NCBI GenBank assembly: GCA_027494135.1
Contig: JAOSJK010000001.1
Coordinates: 227,378 to 291,377, forward strand
Direction: 5' to 3'
Source: Acidimicrobiia bacterium
GTDB lineage: Bacteria > Actinomycetota > Acidimicrobiia > IMCC26256 > PALSA-610
Length of the DNA stretch: 64,000 bases
Of the stretch, positions 26,818 through 38,852 are shown one piece after another. The notes under the pieces were generated by a model. It made no database searches, was not told the DNA's origin, and was given only the letters and a program-made list of their open reading frames with translations. Position 1 is the first letter of the stretch. Every line of letters begins with the position of its first letter. A program made the position numbers and the translations under genes.

Positions 26818-26872
26818 GCCGAACATGTCGCGTCCAGCCACCGAATCGGTGGTCAGACGCGACATGTTCGGC
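26818..26872. terminator. Long perfect hairpin downstream of the sulfotransferase
   Basis: GCCGAACATGTCGCGTC (26818-26834) is perfectly complementary to 26856-26872: a 17-bp stem. The 21-base loop holds an inner CCACC/GGTGG stem (38-42 with 48-52 of the 26800s). No T tract follows. The position just after the sulfotransferase stop fits a terminator; an acquired palindrome or protein site is the alternative. Confidence 0.6.
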
Positions 26873-26906
26873 GTTCGCGACTACCACCAAGCCGTCCCGG
26901 GACCGC

Positions 26907-27774
26907 TCACGCGTAGCCGAACCTGCTCCCCGTTGCGGCGAGGCGTCGTTCGAGGCCTGCGACGTCGTCGGGGGTCATCTCGTCGACGTGCCCACCCACG
27001 CGACCACGCCGCACCCGGCGAGCATCGGCATCGTCATGGTCGCGCACCCGCAGCGCCTTCGTCTTGAGATCCCCGCTCTCCTCGAGGCGCCGCATGTTCT
27101 CGAACGCCGCGAACTCGACCGCCTCGGCGATCACCTCGTCGCTCACCTCGGCGGCACCTACGAAGTCGAGGACGCGCCGGAGCTCGCGCCGGGTCGGAGT
27201 GCAGGTCCTCGTAGCGCACTAGGAGGAATCCCTCCGGCACGTCGCGAGCATCATCCCAGACCTCGTAGAAGCGCAGCAGCGACTCGAGGCCCCCGACCTC
27301 CTCTTCGAGGAACTCCCCTAGGGTTCCGTCGTAGGCCATCTCCTCACCTCGGTGCCAGCTCGAGCGGTGGTGGTACAGCGACACGATCACGTCGCGCGGG
27401 TCGCGCACGAGGAAGATGACCCGTGATCGCCGGTAGGCACGCTTGGCGGCGAAGACCTGGTGCGCAGCCTTGGCCTGCGGCGAGTCGTCATGAGTCGCGA
27501 GGACGCGCGGCACGCCGGGGGCACGAACCCGCGCCGCCGTGTATCGCAGTAGGTTCCGACCCTTCATCCCGTGGTGCCGCTGAAGCGCCCGACCCATCAT
27601 CACTCGGAGCCACGTGCGGCCGGTCTTGGGGAACGACACCAGGAAGACGTCGGCACGCCTCGCCAGCCAGCGGATCTTCAGGGAGTAGACGAGCCGGTTG
27701 TGCTCCGCCAGGCGGGCGAAGCGGTCCTTCGCCGCCTGCGGGACGCGCTTCTCGAGAGATGACTTGCCGGTCAT
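26907..27774 (-). CDS. PAPS-dependent sulfotransferase-like protein (one frameshift)
   Basis: A sulfotransferase-family protein of about 289 residues. The 5'-phosphosulfate loop is SFPKTGRTWLRVMM near residue 48 and the 3'-phosphate loop is LVRDPRDVIVSLYHHR. The RYEDLHSDP motif ends the N-terminal frame. Near 27190 one extra base breaks the frame; removing it gives DPAELRRVLDFVG and then the typical C-terminal VIAEAVEFAAFENMRR. The acceptor (a sugar, lipid or small alcohol) cannot be inferred. ATG 27774. Confidence 0.82.
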
Positions 27775-27906
27775 GGCACCATCATCGCGGCTCCCGGAAC
27801 TGCTCGCGCGGCTCGTGCCGGGGGCGCGATGCCGGACCATTGAGCTCCTGCCCACAGCACGTGTGGCCAGGAACGACGGAAAGTGCCGCGGGCTCCGGTC
27901 TGCTCC

Positions 27907-29162
27907 TCAGCCGTTGAGTGCCAAGGTGAACCCGTCTCCGGCGGCGAGGCCGTTCCACAGCGTCGAGCTCTCGACGCGTTTAGGCGAGTGTCGCTCGGTG
28001 GTGGTGCTGTCGCCGAGCTCGCCGTCCTCGTTGTCACCCCAGCACCACAGCGTGCCACCCGTGCGCGTCGCGCACGTGTGGTCCCAACCGGTCGATACCT
28101 CGGACCAGTGCGTGGAACCACCGACGCGCACCGGTGAGTGCCGCTCGATGGTCGTGCCGTCGCCGACCTTGCCGTCTTGGTTGTCGCCCCAGCACCACAG
28201 GGTGCCGCTCTTGCGGGTCGCACACGTGTGCCGGAACTGCCCCGCCGCCACACTCGCCCAGCTGGTGGAGCCGCCGACCTGCACGGGGGAGTGCCGGTCC
28301 GTCGTGGTGCCGTCACCGACCTGGCCCGAGTCGTTGTAGCCCCAGCACCACAGCGCTCCGCTCTTGCGGGTCGCACACGTGTGGTAACCACCGGCGGAGA
28401 CGCCCACCCAACTGGTCGAGCCGCCGATCCGCACCGGGGAGTGCCGGTCCGTCGTCGTACCGTCACCGAGTTGGCCGTCCGTGTTGGCACCCCAGCACCA
28501 CAGAGCACCGCTCTTGCGCGTCGCACAAGTGTGGTCACCACCCGTCGCCACGTGGACCCAGGCCGTGGAGCCACCGATGCGCGTAGGGCTGTGCCGTTCC
28601 GTAGTCGTACCGTCGCCGATCCCACCATTGTCGTTGCGTCCCCAGCACCACAGAGCGCCGCTCGTACGGGTCGCGCATGTGCGGCTCCTCTCCGTCGCGA
28701 CGTCGGCCCAGGCCGTGGAGCCACCGATGCGCGTGGGGCTGTGCCGCTCCGTCGTCGTACCGTCGCCGAGCTGGCCGGAGTTGTTGTTCCCCCAGCACCA
28801 GAGCGCTCCGCTCTTGCGGATCGCACAAGCGTGGAATCCGTCGGCCGCGACCCTGACCCAGCTCGAGGATGCACCGGCACGCACCGGGAACGTCAGGTCA
28901 ATCGTCGTGCCGTTGCCGAGCTGCCCGCCCCAGTTGGAGCCCCACGCCCACAGCGTGTACCGGGCTGCTTCGCACGGCCTTCCGCCATGACACCACCTGC
29001 TGCGTCGACGTTGCGCTCCCGGGCGGGCACGGGCGACGATGCCTCGGACGCGGCCGACGCGGGAACCGCTCCTGGCCCCGGCGCCTGAACGATCACTGCC
29101 GACGCGACGACGAGCGCCACACGCACCCCGCGAAGGCGATCCCTGCTACCGCTTCTCGCCAT
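27907..29162 (-). CDS. Secreted RCC1 beta-propeller protein, type 1, copy a (one frameshift)
   Basis: Signal peptide (MARSGSRDRLRGVRVAL then a hydrophobic run ending APASA-like) followed by RCC1 repeats. It starts with a half-blade YTLWAWGSN, has six full units of roughly 51 residues each built around [23 protein letters not shown], and ends with a half-blade FTLALNG. First and last halves would close a seven-bladed propeller. Each unit has two Cys. Near 28965 a base change moves the signal-peptide frame onto the repeats. Copy b upstream is the closest relative, and 45 bases before both starts are nearly identical. Function unknown. Confidence 0.8.
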
Positions 29163-29262
29163 CGCCGCTCCCGACGTCTCGTGTCCGACAAACCCGACCA
29201 CAGATGGCTACCAGCACCGCGTTGCCACGGCAACTCCCCGATCCACTCCTGTCAGCCGAGCC

Positions 29263-30463
29263 TCAACCGTTCAGCGCGGCGGTGTACCCGTCACCGGTTG
29301 CGACCTCGTTCCAGAGGGTCGAGGAGCCGACCTTCTTGGGCGAGTGCCGCTCGGTGTAGGTGCCGTCGCCCAGCTCTCCGTCGTCGTTGTCGCCCCAGCA
29401 CCAAAGGGTGCCGCCCGAGCGGGTCGCGCAGGTGTGGTCCCAGCCGGTATCGACCTCGGACCAGTGCGTGGAGTTGCCGACACGCACCGGTGAGTGCCGC
29501 TCGATGGTCGTGCCGTCGCCGACCTTGCCGTCCTCGTTGTCACCCCAGCACCACAGGGAACCGCTCTTGCGGGTCGCACACGTGTGCCGGAACTGCCCCG
29601 CCGCCACACTCGCCCAGCTGGTGGAGCCGCCGACCTGCACCGGGGAGTACCGGTCCGTCGTGGTGCCGTCACCGACCTGACCCGAGTCGTTGTCGCCCCA
29701 GCACCACAGCGCACCACTCTTGCGGGTCGCACACGTATGGGAGCCACCGGCGGGGACGCTCACCCAACTCGTCGAGCCGCCGATCCGGACGGGCGAGTAC
29801 CGCGCGGTGGTCGTGCCGTCGCCGAGACCCCCTGCCCGTTTCCCCCAGCACCACAGAGCACCACTCGTCCGCACAGCACACGTGTGGAAGAAGCCGGCCG
29901 CGACCTCGGCCCAGCTCGTGGAGCCGCCGATTCGCTTGGGCGAGTGCCGCTCGGTGGTCGTGCCGTCGCCGACCTTGCCGCCGTCGTTGTTGCCCCAGCA
30001 CCACAGCGCACCGCTCTTCCGCGTCGCACACGCGTGGTCGTAGCCGGTCGAGACGCCTCTCCAGCTCGTCGAGTTGCCGACACGCGTGGGCGAGTGCCTG
30101 TCGGTAGTCGTGCCGTCGCCGACCTGGCCATAGCGGTTGAAGCCCCAGCACCACAGCGCACCGCTCGTGCGCGTCGCGCACGTGTGCTCGTCGCCCGCCG
30201 CGATGTCGTCCCACTTGGTCGAGCCGCCTGCGGTGTTGGGGAACGGCACGGCCACGGTCGTGCCGCTTCCCGTGCTGACCGGCGAAGTTGTCGCCCCACG
30301 CCCACAGCGTCGAACCCGACGAAGCACCACGGACCTCGGCCGCTTCACGGCCACTCCCGAGCGCCGTTCCCACCGGTGCGACGGCCGACGTGAGGAGCAC
30401 CGAGGTGGCGACGAGCGCCACACGCACCCCGCGAATGTGATCTCTGATACTCCGCCCAGTCAT
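29263..30463 (-). CDS. Secreted RCC1 beta-propeller protein, type 1, copy b (one frameshift)
   Basis: Close tandem duplicate of copy a. Signal segment MTGRSIRDHIRGVRVALVATSV, N-terminal half-blade LWAWGDNFAGQ, six full units with GALWCWG cores and the C-terminal half-blade YTAALNG. The frame changes near 30280, between the N-terminal half-blade and GNGTTVAVPFPN-like sequence. One unit (GKRAGGLGDGTTTARY) is shortened. The protein is expected outside the membrane; partners are unknown. Confidence 0.8.
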
Positions 30464-30569
30464 CGCCACACCCCCGCAGCTCGTGTCCGACAAACCCGAC
30501 CACAGATGGCCACCGGCGCCACTCTGCCACGGCAACCCCCGGCCCACACCGGGCGCGCCCGAACAGCGC

Positions 30570-31790
30570 TCACCGGCGGAGAGCCATCGTGAACCCGCCG
30601 CCGACGGAGACCTTCACCCAGCGAGTGGAGGTTCCCACCCGCACAGGCGAGTGCCGGTCGGTGGTCGATCCGTCGCCTATCTGGCCACCGAAGTTGAATC
30701 CCCAGCACCAGAGCGCACCGCTCACGCGCGTCGCGCACGTCTGCGCGTAGCCGGCGGCGACCCTCGACCAGCTCGTGGAGCTGCCGGCGCGCGTCGGGGA
30801 GCGCCGATCGACGGTTGTGCCGTCGCCCAGCGCGCCCTTCCAGTTGTCTCCCCAGCACCAGAGGGCGCCACTGCTGCGCGTCGCGCACGTATGTGCGCTT
30901 CCCGCGGAGACCCCGGTCCAGCTCGTGGAGCCGCCGATGCGCGTCGGGTTCTTCCGGCGGAACGCCGTGGTGCCGTCGCCGACCTGTCCCTGCCCGTTGT
31001 ATCCCCAGCACCAGAGCGCACCGCTCGTCCGCCTCGCGCAGGTGTGGGTTCCGCCGGCCGAGACGCCTCTCCAGCTCGTCGATTCGCCGACGAGCGTCGG
31101 CGTGAGCCTGTCGACGGTCGTGCCGTCGCCGAGCTTGCCATCCTCGTTATCGCCCCAGCACCGGATGGCGCCGCTCTTGCGCGCCGCACACGTGTGGTAG
31201 TCGCCTGCGGAGACGTCGGCCCAGCCAGTGGACGTGCCGACCCGCGTGGGAACGTGGCGCTCGACCTTGGTGCCGTCTCCCAGCTGGCCATACGCGTTAT
31301 CGCCCCAGCACCACAGCGCGCCGCTCGTGCGCGTCGCACAGACGTGCTCGCGCCCCGACGACACCTTGAGCCAGCTCGTGGATCCGCCGACGCGTGTCGG
31401 AACGTGGCGGTCGGTGAGCGTGCCGTCGCCGAGCTGGCCGTAGGAGTTGTCGCCCCAGCACCACAGTGAGCCACCGGAACGCGTCGCGCACGTCTGGAAG
31501 CCGCCCGCCGAGACCCTCGCCCAGCTGTCGGAACCGCCGATGCGCGTCGGCGTGTGGCGATTGGTCATGGTGCCGTCACCCAGGTAGCCGCCGTTGTAAC
31601 CCCAGGCCCACAGGGCGTATCCGGGAGGCACCGCGCGGGTCGCGAGCCGATCGGAGGCCCCGGCCACAGCACCGTCGCCTGCGCGCTGCGCCGACACTGC
31701 CGCCGAAGCCGGCGGCAGCATCATCACCGACGACGCTGCAAATGCCATCAGAGCGCCGCGCCGAAGAATCCGTCCGCGTGCCGTCCCCAT
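30570..31790 (-). CDS. Secreted RCC1 beta-propeller protein, type 1, copy c (intact)
   Basis: The intact reference for type 1: 406 residues, signal peptide (MGTARGRILRRGALMAFAAS, cleavage near SAAVSA), half-blade YALWAWGYN, six full RCC1 units, closing half-blade FTMALRR. One unit carries an insertion (TTAFRRKNPTRIGG) and one core is IRCWG rather than LWCWG. ATG 31790 has GGAGGAAG upstream. It is divergent from recC, whose start is 153 bases away. Confidence 0.85.
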   Translation of the reverse strand: MGTARGRILRRGALMAFAASSVMMLPPASAAVSAQRAGDGAVAGASDRLATRAVPPGYALWAWGYNGGYLGDGTMTNRHTPTRIGGSDSWARVSAGGFQTCATRSGGSLWCWGDNSYGQLGDGTLTDRHVPTRVGGSTSWLKVSSGREHVCATRTSGALWCWGDNAYGQLGDGTKVERHVPTRVGTSTGWADVSAGDYHTCAARKSGAIRCWGDNEDGKLGDGTTVDRLTPTLVGESTSWRGVSAGGTHTCARRTSGALWCWGYNGQGQVGDGTTAFRRKNPTRIGGSTSWTGVSAGSAHTCATRSSGALWCWGDNWKGALGDGTTVDRRSPTRAGSSTSWSRVAAGYAQTCATRVSGALWCWGFNFGGQIGDGSTTDRHSPVRVGTSTRWVKVSVGGGFTMALRR

Positions 31791-31943
31791 CACCGCGCTT
31801 CCTCCGACCGCTGCTTCCGAGACGACGCAGTGTACCGGTCGGGCCGCGGAACCGACAGGGAGCCGATGCGCCCGACGGCCGCGTCGGACAGCGAGCCCGG
31901 GGGCCGGCCACCCGGCGTGCATGTCGCACCCGGTAGTTAGCCT

Positions 31944-34900
31944 GTGCACGTGCTTCACATCAGCAGCGCGGACCGAGTGGGGCCGCTCGCAGGTGCACTC
32001 GCCGAGGTCATGGCGGAGCCGCTCCCCGACCCGATGACGCCGGAGTGGGTCGCGATCCCCACGCTCGGCATGCATCGCTGGCTCGCGCTCGAGCTCGCCC
32101 GAACGCTCGGGGCCTCGGACAGCAGTTCGGGAGACGGCGTCGCCGCGAACATCGAGTTCGCCTTCCCGGGCGCCCTGCGGCACGCGGTGCTCGACGCACA
32201 TCGCGCTGCCCGGATCGACGGCCGCAGCTCTGACCCGTGGCAGATCGACCGCCTGGTCTGGGCCGTCCTCGATGTGCTCCATGCACACGGAGACGATCCG
32301 CTCCTAGGGCCGCTGACCTCCCTGCCAGCGGGTGCAACCCGGTTCGGGCGCGCACGACGCCTCGCCGACCTCTTCGACCGCTACGCGATCCACCGGCCCG
32401 ACCTCGTGGTGCAGTGGCACTCCGGGCACTACGTAGACGCCGCCGGCCGCGCTCTCGCCCCCACGACGCGTGGCAGCCTCACCTCTGGCGCCTCACCCGC
32501 GCCCGCCTGGGTGAGCCCAGCCCGCCGGAGCGAGTCCCGGCACTGCTCGAAGCCCTCCGTGCAGGGGCGCTCGACCTCGACCTCCCGCCGCGCCTCTCGG
32601 TCTTCGGCGTCACCACCCTGCCCGGTGGTGAGTCGTTCCTCGACCTCGTAGCCGCAGTGTCGGCCCACCGCGACGTCCACGTCTTCCTCCTCGATCCGTC
32701 GCCCGCCGCGACCGCACGCGTGCGCGAAGCGGCCCTGGCCACACCCCCACAGCCCGACCTGCTGCGCGCCGACGACCGGTCCGACGACGCGGTGCTCCAC
32801 CCGCTCCTGAGGTCGTGGGGGCGCCCGTGCCGCGAGCGCACGGTCCTGCTCACGGCCGCGGAGAAGCGCGGCATGCCGGGCCCACGGGTCCTCGACGCCC
32901 CCGAGAGCGGATCGAGCGCCTCCGCGACATCGTTGCTGGCTCGGATCCAGCACGACCTGCGCGCCGACACGGCGCCTGCCGGCGACTTCGTCCTCCGTCC
33001 CGACGACCGATCGGTGCAGGTCTACTCGTGCCACGGCGAGGCTCGGCAGGTCGAGGCGCTGCGCGACGCGATCCTGCACCTCCTGGCCGACGACCCGAGG
33101 CTCTCTGAGGACGACGTCGTCGTGCTCTGCCCGGCGATCGAGCGGTTCGCCCCTCTCGTCGAGGCCGGGTTCGGCTCGTCGGTCGGTTCGGGTGACGACG
33201 CGGCGAGTGGCGCCACGCCCCGCCTCCTCTACCACGTCACCGACCGGTCGCTCCGCCAGGCGTACCCGGTGGTAGCCGCGCTCGACGCCCTCCTCGAACT
33301 GATCTCGGGCCGGTGCACGGTCCCCGAGATGCTCGACTTTCTCTCGCTCGCCGCCGTTCGCGAGCGGCTCGGGCTCGACGACGACTCACTGGCCGCTATC
33401 GGCGACTGGGCGGTCTCGGCGAACGTCCGCTGGGGGCTCGACGCCGAGCACCGCGCCTCTTGGGGACTCCCCCCGGAGCACACCGCGAACAGCTGGCGGG
33501 CCGCGGTCGACCGTCTGCTCATGGGTGTGGCGGTGAGCGACGACGGCATCGACCTCGCTCCCGGCGGCGTCGCGGCGCTGGGTGTGGAGGGCGACCACAT
33601 CGCCGCTGCCGGGCTTCTCGCCGACGCGGTGATGCGCCTCAGCGCGATCACCGCCGACTCGAAGCGCGCGAGGACCGCTCGGGAGTGGTGCGGAGCCCTG
33701 ACCGAGTGGACCGAACAGCTCTTCGCCGTCGACGCATCGCAGGAGTGGCAGTTCGAGAAGCTCCGCCGCATGATCGCCGACATCGGCGACCTGTCGATCG
33801 TGGACGACGAGCCATCGCCCGTCGAGCTCACGCTGGCCGACGTCCGCAGGCTGCTGGCAGATCGCCTGCAGGGCGACCCGCGGCGCCCCGATCTCTTCCG
33901 CGGCGGAATCACCATCAGCTCGCTCACCCCCCTGCGCTGGATCCCCTTCCGCGTCGTCTGCCTCCTCGGCCTCGACGAGGCCGCTACCGCTTCTGGATCG
34001 GCCGGCCCCGACGGCGACGATCTCACAGCGACGGCCCCGCGTCTCGGCGACGGCGACACCCGGTCGGAGGCGCGCCAGTCGCTCCTGGAGGCGGTTCTCG
34101 CGGCGGGCGAGCACCTCGTCGTCACCCGGACCGGCCACGACGTGAGGAACAACCGAGAGGTTCCCTACGGCGTCGCTGCCGCCGAGCTGCGCGACGTGGT
34201 CGTCGCCACGCTCGCCCCGGGCAGCCTCGGCGACTACCACCGCCGGATCGACACCTCGGTCCCGCGCCAACCCTTCGACGCACGCTGCTTCACGCCGGGT
34301 GCCCTCGGCGGGCCGGGCGCCTGGAGCTTCGATTCAGACGCGCTCGAAGGCGCCCGCGCTCGGGCCGGGGGATCCGCAGCCCCATGGCGCAGGACTGGCC
34401 CCTGCTGACCGAGGACTGGCACGACGGGCGCCACATAGCGCTCGACGAGCTCCGGGCCTTCTTCCGGAACCCGGTGAACGCCTACCTCCGGCGCCGTCTC
34501 CGCCTGCGGCTGCCCGAGGAAGACGCCACCTTCACCGACGCCCTGCCCATCGACCTCGACCCCCTCGCGAAGTGGTCGGTCGCCGACCGGCTCATCCGCG
34601 CCCGGCTGGCCGGCAACGAGAGCCAGGATTGGGCGGCCTACGAGCGGGCCATCGGAACACTCCCCGCCGGGGGTCTCGGGGACGCCACCGCCGCCGCGGT
34701 CTCGGGCACGGTAGAGGCTCTGCTCGCCCACGCCGAGGCGCTCGGCGTGGAGCTGTCCCGCGACGACCCCGTCCCGATCGACCTCGAGATCGCAGGTGAC
34801 CACCGCATCGTCGGGGTGATCGAGTGCCGGTCCGCTCCCCCGGCAAGGGGCCCCGCGACCGTCACTTTCAGCAGGCCGAGCCCCAAGCAGCACCTGGCCG

Positions 34901-35358
34901 CATGGCTCGACCTCCTCTGCCTCGTCGCCACCGACCCGGAGACCCACTGGCGCAGTCTGGTCGTGCGTCGCAAGGCCAGCGGCGAGAGGATCGAAGCTCT
35001 CACGCTCGTCGTGCCCGGCGCGACCCCCGATGAGCGCCGGGCGCGCGCCACAGGAGGCCTGGAGGTGGCGGTCGACATCTACCGGCGCGGGATGTGCGAG
35101 CCGATCCCCCTCTTCGCATCGCTCTCCCCGAAGCTGCACCAACGCAGTGCGAAGCCAGGCGACTGGAAGGGGTACCAGGGCGCCGGCGACGGCTACGACG
35201 CGGCGAACGAGCAGGTGTACGGACATCTCGACCTGGTCGGGTTGACGGGGATCCCCGCACGCGACGACGACCCTCCTGGATCAGGGCCCGGCCGGGCGGA
35301 GCGGTTCGCCGACTACCTCTGGGGCGCCGTCGCCGAGAGTGCGGAGCCCGGCCGATGA
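31944..35358 (+). CDS. recC: RecBCD exonuclease V subunit gamma, RecC (two frameshifts)
   Basis: About 1,138 residues, the usual RecC size. It opens with VLHISSADRVGPLAGAL, then VAIPTLGMHRWLALELAR, and later RPIT-like ITISSLTPLRWIPFRVVCLLGLDE, which are RecC hallmarks of an inactivated helicase fold. Two runs are one base short: C 32458-32462 (after GRALAP, continuing HDAWQPHLW) and G 34364-34368 (ARAGG, continuing IRSPMAQDWPLL). GTG 31944 or 31950 is the start. It overlaps recB by ATGA. RecC scans for recombination hotspots in RecBCD, which repairs double-strand breaks and degrades foreign linear DNA. Confidence 0.88.
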
Positions 35359-38300
35359 GCACTCCGCCGACCTTCTCACTCACCGGCCCTCTACCGACAG
35401 GTCGTGTCGCGATCGAGGCGAGCGCCGGCACCGGAAAGACGTTCACGATCGCGGGGCTCGTGGTCCGCTACGTGGCCGAGGCCGCGGTGCCCATCGAGGA
35501 GATCCTCGTCGTAACCTTCACCGCGCGGCGACCGCAGAGCTGCGCGACCGCGTCCGGTCACGGCTCAGCGAGGCCGCAGCCGCACTCCGGCTCGCCCCTG
35601 AGGTGCAACCGGACGACGATCTCTTCAAGGCCCTCGCCGCGACCGATCGTGCCGGCCGTCTCGACCGCCTGGAGCGGGCAGTGGCCGACTTCGACTCCGC
35701 GAACATCACCACCATCCACGGCTTCGCCAGCTCCGTGCTCAGGACCCTGGGCTCCAGCTCACCGGGCGATCCCGACGCGACGCTCCTCGACGATACGGGC
35801 AGCGTCGTCTCGGCAGCGTGCGCCGACGTGCTCACCGCCGAGTCGATCGCCGACCCGAGCTCCGTGGGAGAGCTCCCCTCTCACGACGGCCTTCGCAAGC
35901 TCGTAGCCAAGGTGCTGGGAAACCCCGACATCCGCGTCGTCCCGAGCGCCGACGAGGCGGAATCGACGCCCGCGGCGGCACGGCTGCGCAGGCTCGTGGA
36001 CCGTGTCTGCAGCGAGGTGACCGCGCGACGGCTCGCGGCTGGGACGCTCTCCTTCGACGACGTCCTCACCAGGCTCCGCGACGCCGTGAACAGCGACCCT
36101 TCGGCCGCCACGACGCTCCGGCAACGGTTCGCCGTCGCCCTCATAGACGAGTTCCAGGACACCGACCCGGTGCAGTGGGGCATCTTCTCCACCCTCTTCG
36201 GCGACCCCGATGCCGGCGCGACCCTCCTCCTCGTCGCAGACCCGAAGCAGGCGATCTACGCGTTCCGCGGCGCCAACGTGCACACGTACCTCGACGCTGC
36301 ACAGCAGCCCGGCACGTCGCCCTCGACCCTCGGTACGAACTGGCGGTCCGACGGTGCCCTGCTCGACGCACTGGAGTCGCTCCTACGTGGAGTGACCTTC
36401 GGCGACGACGACATCGGCTTCATCCCCGTCGACCCGGCCCCCGGCCACGCCGGCCGCCGCCTCACGACGGCGGCCGGAGACCCGTTGCCGGCCCTGAACC
36501 TGCGCCTCGCCCTCGGTCCCGACCTACCGCGGAACAAGTCCGGGCAGGTCGCCGCCGCCGATGCCGGCTATGCGATCGCCCGCGATCTCGCACTGCAGGT
36601 GCGATACCTCCTGGACGAAGCGGTGCTGACCGACTCCGACTCCGACTCCGATTCCGGCGACGCGAAGGCGACGCGCCGTGTACGTCCGGGCGACATCGCC
36701 GTGCTCGTCCGGGCTCGTACCGACATGCCGGCGATTCGGGAGGCGCTGCGCCGCCACGGCATACCGGCGGTGGTTGCAAGCGGCGACAGCGTCCTCGACT
36801 CTCCCGCAGCCTCCCAGTGGCGCACGCTCCTGAGCGCGCTCGCACGCCCCGCCGATCCCTCGCGCGCCAGGGCGGCCGCCATGTCGTGGTTCTTCGGCTG
36901 GTCGGCCGGCGATCTCGACCACGCCGACGAAGGCGCACTCGGCGATCTGCAGGAGCAGCTTCATCGGTGGGCGGAGACCCTCGACAGGCATGGTCCCGTC
37001 GACCTCTTCTCCCGCGTCAGAGCCGAGAGTGGCGTCATGGCTCGTCTCCTCGCAGCCGATGGCGGCGATCGCAACCTCACCGACCTCGAGCACCTCGCCG
37101 GCCTGCTCCAGGCGGGGGCCACCGGCAAGCGCACAACAACCTCCACCCTCCTCAGCATCCTCGATCGGCTCTCCGAACAGGCCACGGCCGACCCCGACGA
37201 AGACGTCACCGCCCGCCGCGTCGAGTCGGAGGCCGAGGCCGTGCAGATATCGACGGTGCACTCGGCGAAGGGCCTGGAGTTCCCCATCGTCTGCGTCCCC
37301 TCACTATGGAGAGGGGGCGACTTCAAGAGGCTCGACGTCATCTACCAGGACCCCTCTACCGGCAAGCGAACGATCGACATCGCGCACGACCACAAGTGGC
37401 CGAACCAGGCCGACGCAGATGCGCGGGCCCAGCTCGCGCGAGAAGAGGAGATCGGGGGAGGCTCCGCCTCCTGTACGTGGCGCTCACCCGTGCCCGACAC
37501 CAGACACTCGTGTGGTGGAGCAACTCGCAGAGCTGCGAGCTCACGGGGCTGGCGCGCGTGCTCTTCGCACGCGAAGGCGGCGCGATCGACCCCGCAAAGT
37601 TCAACAATGAGAGCATCGACCTGCCCCTCGACGAGGACGCCGCGGAGTCCTCACCGAGGCGCTCGCCGGCTGCGGCGATGCCGCAGCCGTCACCGTCACC
37701 GGCCTCGCACGCGACCGATTCGAGCTCTGGTCCGACGACGCATCACCGACGCGGCCGGATCGCCTGGAGACCGCGACTCTGGATCGCACGCCGGATCGCG
37801 CTCGCCGGCGCTGGTCGTTCAGCGCCATCACCGACCGCGTGCCCGCGGTGAGCCTCGACCCCGACGACGAGAGCCTCGGCGACGCCGGCGCCGCCGACGA
37901 GCACCACGAACACGGCGACATCGCCGGCGTGATGGCCGCCGGCCACGACCCTGCCGGGGATGGATCGGAGACCGGTGACGGCACCGCTCCCGGCACGCCG
38001 GCCTCGGCCGGCGCTGCAAGCGATCTTCCGCTCGGAGCGATACCCGGTGGTGCGGGGTTCGGGAACCTCGTCCACGACGTGCTCGAGCACATCGACTTCA
38101 CCGGGGACGACCTCGACACCGATCTGCGGGAGCGGGTGGAGGAGGGGCTGCGCCGAAACCCCTGGCCTGTCGACGTGGCGACGCTCGTCGATGGTCTGCA
38201 CGCCGTGATCGCCACCCCCCTGGGGCCCATGTTCGCCGGCAGACGTCTGCGCGAGTTCGCTCCCGGCGACCGGCTCGCGGAGCTGAGCTTCGAGCTGCGC

Positions 38301-38852
38301 CTCGGTGAAGGAGGTCGCCATGCCACCGACCGAGACGTCGGAGCGCTCGCGCTCCGCCACCTCGCCGGCGACGACCCGCTCCGGCCGTGGGCCGAGCAGG
38401 TGGCGTCGGGCCCCTTCGGCGTCGAGCTGGCCGGGCACCTCACCGGGTCCATCGACTCGGTGTTCCGAGTCAACGACCCGGCCGACCCGCGCGTCCCCGC
38501 GAGGTTCGTCGTCGTCGACTACAAGACCAACAAGCTCTCGGAGCGCGGGCGTGAGCCGCTCTCGATCGACTACCGGCCCGACCGGCTGGCCCCCGCGATG
38601 GCCGAGCACCACTACCCCATGCAGGCACTCCTCTACTCCGTCGCCCTCCACCGCTACCTGAGATGGCGCCTCCCCGACTATGAACCCGGGGTCCATCTAG
38701 GCGGCATCGCCTACCTCTTCGTGCGTGGTCTGGCAGGTGCCGCCACCCCGGTCTCCGACGGGTCGCCCCACGGGGTCTTCGCCTGGCAGGTTCCTTCGGG
38801 TCTCGTCATCGATCTCAGCGATCTCCTCGACGGTCGTGAGTTGACGAGATGA
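35355..38852 (+). CDS. recB: RecBCD exonuclease V subunit beta, RecB helicase-nuclease (three frameshifts)
   Basis: About 1,166 residues. Helicase motifs: Walker A EASAGTGKT, motif II ALIDEFQDTDPVQW, LVADPKQAIYAFRGAN, motif V STVHSAKGLEFP and motif VI LLYVALTRARHQ. The C-terminal nuclease has VVVDYKTNKL with the metal-binding Asp and Lys. Frame breaks lie at about 35525 (one G short: TFTA, AATAELRDR), at G run 37454-37458 (one short) and near 37645 (one base short before LTEALAGCG). All three together keep the total length a multiple of three. The start overlaps recC and the stop overlaps recD. Confidence 0.9.
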
